From the NCBI GenBank assembly GCA_900708905.1, contig CAADRB010000021.1, positions 460,258-524,257 of the forward strand: DNA of 64,000 nt, written 5' to 3'. The notes under the pieces were generated by a model. It searched no databases and was not told the origin of the DNA. It saw only the letters and a program-made list of their open reading frames with translations. This stretch comes from Hymenolepis diminuta (lineage: Eukaryota > Platyhelminthes > Cestoda > Cyclophyllidea > Hymenolepididae). Positions 56,701-64,000 of this stretch are shown in pieces. The position numbers and the translations under genes are program-made. Position 1 is the stretch's first letter. Every line of letters begins with the position of its first letter.

Positions 56701-59675
56701 TCCCCCCCTTTAGGCTTGGGTGCGCAAGTATCAGCCTTACGCCCCTCGCTTCTGTTAGTCGCACGTTTGCACGCGGTCTACATCCGGTCACTTACGTCCC
56801 CATACATATGCCAGTGCGCACGCATGCACTTATGTGTCTGTCTCACCCCCACCGCCTGTCTGTATCACTTTAGACAGACGGACATGTGAATAGTGTTTCG
56901 TACAGTGTTGCCTATGTTCTCTTTCCAGCGCGCGCTAGCTTTAGCGTGTGTGTGTGGTTTGTCTGTCCTCACTAAGAGGAGGGTGTTAGGGCAAAGAGCG
57001 AAACAGGCAAGCAGCCAAGCCGCGATAAATCATTCATGCATGCCTCGCCGCAGAAGGGGAGAGGGGAGAATGTGATGCGTCGCCGTCGTAGTGTCGGCTG
57101 CGGCGGCGGCCCACAAATGTGGCGGCGTGGTTNNNNNNNNNNNNNNNNNNNNNNNNNNNNNNNNNNNNNNNNNNNNNNNNNNNNNNNNNNNNNNNNNNNN
57201 NNNNNNNNNNNNNNNNNNNNNNNNNNNNNNNNNNNNNNNNNNNNNNNNNNNNNNNNNNNNNNNNNNNNNNNNNNNNNNNNNNNNNNNNNNNNNNNNNNNN
57301 NNNNNNNNNNNNNNNNNNNNNNNNNNNNNNNNNNNNNNNNNNNNNNNNNNNNNNNNNNNNNNNNNNNTGGAGAGAAGAGGAGAATGAAGAGAATGTGAAA
57401 TAGGACGGCTAGGTTAGCACGTAGCAGCATGCAGGAGAGGTGAATTCTTCTCTTAGTTGGGCTCGTCCAGTTCCTTTTTCACTGAAATTACCATGAACAT
57501 GGAGTTAGAACAGTAGTGTTCTAATAGCAGTTGTATCATCATGCCCAAGGGTAGAATTTTCACCCTAATACTCAACGCAGTGTCGTGTAAATTTGTATGT
57601 CCGTATTGTAGTGTACTGCTTTACTGGGTACTATGAGAGAGTGATATGTACCGTTGCATTTTACTTAAATCTAGGGGGAAGTTAGCAGTTTTTCCCTCTT
57701 TCCCATCTATCCCGTTAAACTAACTCTTAGTTGGTAAAATGTACCATGAGAGAGTGGTCATTTTCGTTCTCCGACAGTTTATTTCCGTTTATAAAATTTC
57801 ACTGGACTATTTAGCCGATTTTAGAGTTTATAATGCAGTTGCGATAGAATTTCTGATATTAACGCATATTACTAATGCTATTAGTAGTATCTTAACTTCC
57901 CTATGGGAGAATTTCGCATTTTATGAAGCTTAAATTGAGGGACTATCCCTTTCCAACATTTTTTGAAGTCACCTTTGCCGAGAAACAATTAGAGATCCAG
58001 TTGAATTTGAGGTATCCAAAATAATTTTTTCACGAGCCATTTTTAGAAAGGTTTTAACTCTCGAAAATCACCTCCGCGGAAGATCTAAGTCTTAAGTTGT
58101 TTTAACGTAGTGTTTATTGTCTTGAAGTCAGGGCAAAGGGGTAAATTATCTTCATTAGGCCACTTAGTGTGAAATATTAATTTATCGATTAGTGAATTGC
58201 TAAAGTTATGCTAGTTTTCATACTTTCGGAATATGGTAAACACACCTAAGTTAAGTCGATTAATCTAATAGGGTTAGACTGGCTTACTGGCATAACGCGG
58301 TAGGTTATTTAGTTATCTTATACGAAATCATTTTATTGATTGACTTTGTGGGAATAGAGTAGTTTTCACATGCACACGGTAAGCCTGTATGTGTGCGTAT
58401 GGGTTAGTTGTGGGATCACGATATATGTATATATATCCTGACTGATGATACATATATGGCCTGTAAGTAGTAGGCGACAGCCAGTTGGGAAGGTAGATAG
58501 TAAGATAACAGGCTTGTAGCCTACTAGCCAGCCAGCCAACCCAGCCTAGCCTGGCTTAGCCAAGTTGGGTTAAAAATAGCGGCAACCACACAACTCTCTC
58601 TTGTCTTTCCTTCTTTTCCTCCCAACGCACACACACTGCCGTTCTCTTTCTCTCACCCAGTCGTTGGTTCGTCCATTCATTTGTCGCTTTTCTTTCTCAC
58701 TAACCTCCTCCTTCCTTTTCTCCCTCTCTCATTTCCTTTCTAAGAGAGAACCAGAAGTTGTATCATTCTTTTCTCTCTCCTTCTATTCCTTTTACAGAAC
58801 GAGAAGCAGAAAGATGATGGAAGATTCTTAAGCATAGGTGCTCTTAAATTTTCTTCCTCTGTGTTCTTCTGATTGATTCAAGGTTTGTTAGGCGTTTATG
58901 TTCCCAATTATACGTCATTTTTCAGTAGAATCTTTTCTTTTTAATTTTTTCTGGTCGCAATCTAAACTATGTAATGCTTAAATACTGATTCAAATTTTAA
59001 ATAGACTGGCGGTTAGAATTCAGCTCCTGAAAGATAAAACGGTTATCTGACACACAAAAGGTCACTAATGCCTGGTAGAAGATATTCTATCTCTTTCAAA
59101 TAGCATTTGCCGTCGTCTCACTTCACTTAGCACTTTATAGGAGAGTGGGTTAAAATATTACATGAGAAGGAGACCCAGACAACTCAAGTTCATATAAATA
59201 ATTTACCTTTATATTATCCATTTTAGGCTCAAATCTACACTCTTATGGTGGTGGCCAATTAGATCTCTCCGTATCAACAGGCAATCGATCCTTCCAACAT
59301 CAGCAGTCGCAACAGGGTGCAGCAAACTCCCCCTATGGGGCAGATTCGGGCCAATCTCGGTTCACATACGAGGAACAGCCTGAACAGCCCGTTTACTACA
59401 ATGCAAATCCCCGTTCCAGTGGCGGCAGTTCGGTGTCGGCAGTCGGATTACCCCCGCCCTTAGGCATGTATGAACAAAATTACCGCAATTGCTATCAAAA
59501 CAACCCGGCTTCTATGACTGCAGCGGCAGTTGCAGCTGCCTATAATTATCATTATCAACAACAGCAGCAGAATCAGATACACCAACAACAGGAAGCGGAA
59601 TCACCCTACGATCACCACCGAGCTGCGCAACATCCACCCTCCTATGACTACGTGCACAATCGGTACATGTTTTGA
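27561..59675 (+). CDS. eight-finger C2H2 zinc-finger nuclear protein (five coding exons, 32 kb)
   Basis: Likely a sequence-specific DNA-binding regulator. Exons 27561-28716, 30351-32867, 41113-41213, 54414-54648 and 59227-59675 join in phase (phases 1, 1, 0, 1) to 1485 residues. In order: an acidic N-terminus (about 45-70); eight C2H2 fingers between residues 211 and 444, fingers 5-7 with four residues between the cysteines and the rest with two; an AT-hook-like RKRGRRPK (about 654-661); eight RG dipeptides (706-721) and a second RGG patch (about 747-763); an acidic stretch; PIDLG (1191-1195) and QLDLS (1347-1351), resembling CtBP-binding PxDLS motifs; and Gln/His-rich tracts at the C-terminus. 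Finger linkers are mostly not TGEKP-like. I cannot name the vertebrate counterpart. Residues 100-111 may be a 36-nt intron, which would shorten the protein to 1473. Extra small exons in the long introns cannot be excluded. Confidence 0.85.
27859..27894 (+). other. suspected 36-nt intron within exon 1
   Basis: The stretch starts GTATGA, ends TTTAG, is T-rich and is a multiple of three. It encodes GMILHFVYLQCL, a hydrophobic patch out of place in an acidic, polar region. Removal joins AAT GCT G to AT GTT TCT in frame. Confidence 0.45.
28717..30350 (+). other. zinc-finger gene intron 1 (1634 nt)
   Basis: AT-rich and non-coding, with acceptor CTGCTTTTAG at 30341-30350. Overlapping open frames of 70-83 codons on both strands at 29.9-30.2 kb have no recognisable content. 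No repeat shared with other parts of the window was noticed. Confidence 0.7.
30351..32867 (+). CDS. zinc-finger gene exon 2
   Basis: A 2517-nt exon carrying fingers 7 and 8, then a long region without finger domains: Ser/Pro-rich, AT-hook-like, RG-repeat, acidic, Ala/Ser-rich and Gln/His-rich (residues 386-1224). The donor is GTAAGT at 32868. Read-through would add a short tail and stop at 32923. Confidence 0.92.
34740..35235. promoter_or_regulatory. CpG-dense intronic patch, candidate regulatory element
   Basis: Dense in CG dinucleotides within AT-rich surroundings. It holds two TGACGTC sequences (34858-34864 and 34993-34999), the core of a cAMP-response element, plus several ACGTGCG/CGCGTACG-like words. 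It could be an enhancer or an internal promoter; this is inference from composition only. Confidence 0.3.
35802..35816. repeat. (TC)n microsatellite
   Basis: A short run of about seven TC units in intron 2. Confidence 0.8.
36294..36311. repeat. (GA)9 microsatellite
   Basis: Perfect GA run followed by a purine-rich stretch to about 36375. Confidence 0.9.
38591..38608. repeat. short inverted repeat, CTACTACT with AGTAGTAG
   Basis: Two perfect 8-base arms separated by CA. It is an instance of a triplet motif that recurs through these introns. Confidence 0.8.
38677..38711. repeat. compound (TG)n(GA)n microsatellite
   Basis: About four TG units pass directly into about thirteen GA units. It is likely polymorphic in length. 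Confidence 0.9.
39225..39252. repeat. (CA)n-rich microsatellite
   Basis: CA units interrupted by CG, flanked by further ACACA words. Confidence 0.85.
41113..41213 (+). CDS. zinc-finger gene exon 3 (101 nt)
   Basis: Encodes residues 1225-1258, basic and Ser-rich (FRSNSFKDRSPQSRGG in the middle). The acceptor is TTGATCTAG and the donor GTAAGT. The two bases before the first full codon complete the Gly split from exon 2, and it ends in phase 0 as exon 4 requires. It lies alone between introns of 8.2 and 13.2 kb. Confidence 0.8.
45714..45731. repeat. (GA)n microsatellite
   Basis: About eight GA units in intron 3. Confidence 0.75.
46115..46400. promoter_or_regulatory. CpG- and TG/CA-rich intronic patch
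   Basis: Contains ACGTACG twice (near 46126 and 46161), a CTGCGCGCGTCAG word and alternating TGTG/CACA runs. Such alternating purine-pyrimidine DNA can adopt Z-form. A role in regulation is only suggested by composition. Confidence 0.25.
46407..46422. repeat. (CAGG)4 microsatellite
   Basis: Four CAGG units in tandem at the right edge of the CpG-rich patch. Confidence 0.85.
47590..47690 (+). repeat. dispersed repeat family D, copy 2
   Basis: Counterpart of 22900-23012: TGTGAATATCGATTT followed at the same spacing by CTAGAAATTTCCTGGCCTAG and TTGG. It lies within intron 3. Confidence 0.6.
47905..47940. repeat. GGGA/GA-rich purine tract
   Basis: Imperfect GAGAGGGA and GGGA units forming an all-purine tract of about 36 bases, with more GA units at 48058-48068. 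Confidence 0.8.
51089..51130. repeat. inverted repeat enclosing a run of 11 G
   Basis: ATCGATTGC at 51089-51097 pairs perfectly with GCAATCGAT at 51122-51130. The 24-base loop holds eleven consecutive G and then ACGGGGG. It could form a hairpin with G-rich loop or a G-quadruplex. Confidence 0.75.
54414..54648 (+). CDS. zinc-finger gene exon 4
   Basis: Encodes residues 1259-1336 plus one base, Ser/Gly/Tyr/Gln-rich and probably disordered. The acceptor is TTCCTTCAG and the donor GTGAGT. Read-through would stop at 54674. Confidence 0.82.
56680..57132. promoter_or_regulatory. CpG-dense intronic block next to the gap
   Basis: Rich in CG and in GCGGCGGC words just before the gap. The composition resembles the patches at 34.8 and 46.1 kb. 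It may be a regulatory region or an unrecognised GC-rich exon broken by the gap; nothing in the sequence decides this. Confidence 0.25.
57133..57367. other. assembly gap (235 N)
   Basis: Run of unknown bases. GGCGGC-rich sequence on the left and a GA-rich purine run on the right probably blocked sequencing or assembly. Confidence 1.
59227..59675 (+). CDS. zinc-finger gene exon 5 (last coding exon)
   Basis: Encodes residues 1337-1485, including QLDLS, several Gln runs (YQQQQQNQIHQQQ region), an Ala run and the end NRYMF before TGA at 59673-59675. The first two bases complete a Gly split from exon 4. Confidence 0.88.
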
Positions 59676-60705
59676 CCGGGATTGATGCTACAGTAGAAGG
59701 AGCAAGAGTAATAAAAGAAATCCGTTTCCTTCTCCTACTACTACAACTTCGTGTACATTATGATGCTTTGGTGTAGTAGAACTTTCATCTTCTCTCACCC
59801 CCTCCTTCTCCCAAGACCCAGATGTGCAATATCCTGACTGACGATAAGATTTAAAACCTTCTTACTCCCCCCTCCGTGTATCATAGTGTTGCGCGCGTAG
59901 CAATACAACACTGAAGATGATCACTCCCTATATATTGTGTTTACTCACTGCTCCTCCCCCTTATCTCTCATTGGCCAACTCCTCTGCTGTTTCTCAATCT
60001 CTCAAGGTCATGTATGTGTGTTATACCTTTTCCCTCTCCGTCTTTGGTGTTTGTCTGTGTGTATGCATATTTGTTTGTGAATCCAGCCATACAAACAAAC
60101 TCCTTGTGTGTATAAAATCAGGAGAATCAAAGTGATGAAGATATTACTGATAATATACTACTAATACCTGTAAACGGATACTGAGGTGTGTGACGCACGA
60201 TCCTGATAATGATTGTAGACTCCTTCACTCACATGAAGTTCCGTGCGTTTTTTCTCATCTACTCACCGCAAAATATAAACTTCTATTACTCAATCACTCA
60301 CTGAAAGGTTCTCCCTGTTTGAATTTGAACTTCTATCTCTTGATCTTTCTCTGTCCCAATCTTGAAATTGATGATCCCTTCTATCACCGGTATTCTATAT
60401 AAAATCTCTCACTGAAAATCCATTTGTTCCGCAATCTCCTATCTCTTCCTCCCTTTATTCCTACCCTCTATATCACTCACCACATCATTGCGCATATGTC
60501 AAATATAAATTGGTATTCATATATACTACTGATTTGGAGCTTTCACTACTGGCTGATTATGTCTATAGAAAACAAGTTATAGAAAATAGGTTGCAGGTAG
60601 CCTAACAGTTTATTGGGAGGGACAAATATGAAATTGTAAGCGCAGACGATGAGTAAAGTGTTAGTTTTGTTGTATTCTATGACGCACTTGGTCAATAAAC
60701 TGAGG
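59676..60705 (+). other. probable 3' UTR of the zinc-finger gene
   Basis: Non-coding, pyrimidine-rich sequence. Two AATAAA hexamers are present, at 59710-59715 (only 35 nt after the stop) and 60694-60699. The second gives a UTR of about 1 kb, more usual for such a gene; both could be used. Confidence 0.45.
60694..60699 (+). terminator. polyadenylation signal AATAAA (candidate, zinc-finger gene)
   Basis: Canonical hexamer in GTCAATAAACTG followed by GT-rich sequence (GATGATGTGTTT), which fits a downstream element. Confidence 0.45.
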
Positions 60706-60719
60706 ATGATGTGTTTATT

Positions 60720-63700
60720 AAGTGAATTAGGGATTTTGTCGATTCAGTGGTTGGGAACTTAATTAGCCATTGAAAGCTCCAAGCTCTGTTCAAAATTGTG
60801 GTCCTAGTTATTGAACTCCTATCATATTAAATAGCCTACAGTTGAAGGTCCAGTCTATGTGCCGTATTTTCTGAAGTCAAAAAAGTAATTCCGAAAAGGT
60901 TAAATCGGGATACTGTTGTGGATTAAAGGTTTTAAGCAGCGGAGAAGTGTTAGAGGAGTAAATAAGACTGAAAAACGTGTGAAAGTAGTAGTATTTTGGA
61001 TGAAAATTATTGAGGGAAAGTGGCTAGAGGTGAGGCGTCGAAAGATTTGCATGAACTAGGAGTGGGCATGTACCTGTGACCACAGCTTAATACACTGAAA
61101 GCTGTATGAATATGAGTATGAGTACGTGGGATTCAGATAAAACGAATGAATAACCAACAGTGTGATAAAGACAGTGAAGCTTTGCTTACGTTAGGTAGAA
61201 ATGTTCTTTTATGCTGTAGAAATCCTAGGACGTTTTATTCCTGCTACTGTGGCACATCTGTCCCCTAGATATCGCTAGGCTATAGGTGGCTCAGACCTCA
61301 GAGACAACTAGAAGAAATTGAACCTTGTTTGCGGGCTTCCCATCAGAAGAGAGAAAGGAGGTTCCCACTACTCATCTAGCAAACTGAAAGCTGTATAAGG
61401 AAGAAACTCTGTAGGGAGAACGGGTAAGCGACTCAAATGAAAAATATGATTCATCGATTAAACGGAGTTAAGTCCTATTTGTGTCAGTTGGGAACTTTGG
61501 ATAAATCAACTACCAATTGATAAGTAACTACTGATGCGAGTGAATAATCCTCGCAGATTTTCGAAGTGTAAACACAAATTCTAAATTTAGTCCACATATA
61601 AATGCTTGTATCTAAGACACAATTTAATCAGGAGGGTAGAAATTTTTCAATAGTACATTTTCTGAGGTCAGAAGAAAGGAAAATTGAGGATTTTAGTCTT
61701 GAAACCTAGATTTCTGCATAGCTTTAGTTATTGCTAGGGTCTCGCTGTCTCTAAAATCTTCGTTCCTTAGGGTTTTTGTGTGTGTTCCGTTGAAGATTAG
61801 CATTCAAGCTTAGTCGGTGAAAAATGAAGAAGATAGCGGTTTTCACGAGCCAAGGTTTGTACTCAGTCGGATTTTACTAATTGCGTTCAGTTCAAATTTG
61901 TCCGACTGCATAAGAAAGCCTACCTCCGAATCGACGAAAATGATAAGATCCTGTGGTGCTACCATTCCCAGTTATAGAACCTAGAGAATTCTTCTTAAAG
62001 TCGCTTTTATTAAAATATCACCCCATACTACAGGACCCGTTGTAATTTAATTTTCGAAAAATCCTTGGTAGAGTGAAGTCTGAAAATAGGCTACAAACAA
62101 TGTTGTTCAACGCTAAAAGAGTATGCAGCGAGCGTGGATTGACTAATTCCGCAATTCAGCAACCGGTCGGTCAATAAGTGGAAAAATAAACCAACTTTTA
62201 CCAGCTTAAATCGTTTTTTTTGCAGGAATAAATCTTAATTGTTTTCCGTTCTTTTAGTGATTAATAAATGGATAAACAACGTATCCGTGATATTGTTATA
62301 TTAAAATGGAAAACTACAGAGAAAATGAAAAGTAACTGCACAATTTAAAATCTGAAACTATTGCAAAGCATTCGCCTGTATATTTTGAACTGCTCAAGAA
62401 TTGCATGAATTCTGTATATATGAGGGTATGTGTTTTTGCTATCTTTTCACTAGAACAACTGAATTCCACCTCAACGTTCTTGAATATTACAGCGTCTGAA
62501 GATGTCCATTTACTCTCTAGTTAAAGAACTAGGAGTCTGTTCTTATTTATTATGGATTGACCAAATGAGTGCATTTCGGATGTTTCAGAATGCACCACAA
62601 CGAAATTTTTAAAATTAGTATTATACAGATGGTCACCTTGAACAACATAGTTAGTGCCTCTTTTTTATTTCTGCCCAATCGCACGCAACTACGACGACTC
62701 TACCTGCCTATAATTAGCTACTCCCATCTCATCCACTTGACTGCTCTCAATTAAGCCCTTCCCTAGCTTGCTTACTCAACCTAATCCAATTAAGCTACCT
62801 GCTCCTTGCATTAAAGAGTACAATCCATTCTGTGGACAAAAACACATAGAACTGCCGGTCAATACGAATCCACTCATCAGGATCTTATTATTATCCATGA
62901 GAGTGCAATAAAAAGTTTTACAAGTTTTAATCATGGTATGGCAACCGACTGCCCAGATTAGCAAAATAGTCCAATAAAGGATGAAGCGGAGGAAACAATG
63001 CCAACGTCTCCGTTTATTTAAAATATGGAAGTACTGAGTTACTCACTTTCCCATAGTGGGCATAATTCACTTTGTAATATCCAAGTATTCTAAAGCTCAA
63101 TTTCTGTAATTTAATTGATGAGTCTCTGGACGAGTTCATGCCCGCGATATTTACAGTTTGGTGATCAGCTGATTTACCTGAATGATTGATCACGCCACTT
63201 TGATGTACGCGTAGTCTAATGACGATGATGCTATATTCATTCCTTTATTTGGTTTTGTGGTGGCCAAGATCGTTAAGGCTGGAACGGTAATTACGCACAG
63301 AAACTTCGTGAATTTATGAGAAAGGTGTCTTTTCATGTTTACCGTGATAAAAGAATATACCAGATATTGACATTTTATTTTCCTAATGGTGAAAATATCA
63401 TTATCAACTGTGAAAAAGCAAAACATTACAGCTTTAATAAAGAGGAAACATCTTAACACAGTCTAAAAAGGCGTGGAGGGGAGAGGGAGTAGAAGTAGAA
63501 TCCAAATTTAGGATTCTTCAGTTTGTCCGCTAATTACTTAATAGGCATAATTAATTGTATTTTAGCCTAGAGTTCCAAAGTGCAAATACCAGGATATAAC
63601 CTTTAAGTTCATGAGAGATAGATCATATAATCAGTGTTCAGGATCAATTCATTGATAGTGAAAATGAAAGGTTGGTCATGTCTTCTCGGTACGCATCTCT

Positions 63701-64000
63701 CTCTCCGGATAACCAAAGAACAGTTAGTAGATATCATTCACTACAACAAATAAGTGCTGAGAAGAGATGTTTTTACGCTGTTCCTAAAGTGCAATGATCA
63801 ACAAGGACTTTCAGAGCTCGATTTTTAGCTGTTTTAGTTCTTTAAAGGAGGAGCGTTGAAACGTCATATATCAGAATGTCATTCTCCTTGAAATTAGACT
63901 AACTCCGAGTTCCTTTAAAGGGTCTTTTCTAATTCTTGTATTATAAATATCACAAGTCTAATGTGAAGCCTTAATGAATGTAAGTCAGTCTCCATACTTT
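60720..64000. other. intergenic tail, no gene seen
   Basis: AT-rich and without supported coding sequence on either strand. Small open frames near 62.6, 62.9 and 63.3 kb show no recognisable domain. The phrase CTGAAAGCTGTAT occurs twice, near 61098 and 61384. Confidence 0.5.

Larger units (their letters stand above)
54649..59226 (+). other. zinc-finger gene intron 4 (4578 nt), with assembly gap
   Basis: No coding exon seen. The first 2 kb is AT-rich, then a CpG-dense block leads into the gap at 57133-57367, followed by ordinary sequence and a pyrimidine-rich run at 58.58-58.80 kb. The acceptor is CCATTTTAG at 59226. Confidence 0.7.

Noticed and set aside
56972..57430. Open frames spanning the assembly gap
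   Set aside because: About 80 of their codons are unknown bases, so openness has no meaning.
1..64000. CRISPR arrays, bacterial operons, insertion sequences, rRNA genes
   Set aside because: Nothing of the kind is seen; the window is eukaryotic.

Overview
The window is nuclear DNA of an invertebrate animal. Genes are split by GT-AG introns ranging from tens of bases to 13 kb. The flanks are AT-rich, an old mariner transposon is present, and there are no operons or bacterial signals. Short introns beside very long ones, plus a splice acceptor one base before an ATG, would suit a flatworm, perhaps a tapeworm. That placement is inference, because no marker gene settles it.

Three plus-strand protein genes can be assembled with every splice phase closing. 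(1) 674-3815: the catalytic subunit of protein phosphatase 6 (PPP6C), three exons, 305 residues, the same length as I recall for the human protein. Its second intron holds a decayed antisense mariner element of about 1.3 kb with recognisable inverted ends. (2) 10272-12111: a 12-helix SLC43-family transporter (amino acid or nucleobase carrier), three exons, 502 residues, beginning with a 13-nt coding exon. (3) 27561-59675: a large nuclear C2H2 zinc-finger protein, five exons over 32 kb, 1485 residues as read, or 1473 if a suspected 36-nt intron in exon 1 is removed. It has eight zinc fingers, an AT-hook-like motif, an Arg-Gly repeat, acidic stretches and a Gln/His-rich C-terminus.

The space between genes (about 5.1-10.2 kb, 12.4-27.2 kb and 60.7-64 kb) is AT-rich and holds no gene I can assign. 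It carries at least three families of diverged dispersed repeats, and a fourth spans the 12.4-27.2 kb spacer and an intron of the zinc-finger gene. The spacer also has a coding-like island at 19.7-20.8 kb and a 99-codon open frame at 23.0-23.3 kb, neither of which I recognise.

The 8.2, 13.2 and 4.6 kb introns of the zinc-finger gene look unlike the rest of the window. They are richer in GC, with CpG-dense patches (near 34.8-35.2, 46.1-46.4, 51.4-51.7 and 56.7-57.4 kb), purine/pyrimidine strand asymmetry, microsatellites and a recurring CTACTACTG motif. They are the best place to look for regulatory elements or undescribed transcripts. A 235-base assembly gap lies in the last patch. The three genes share no evident pathway, and I found no clearly new multi-gene system.
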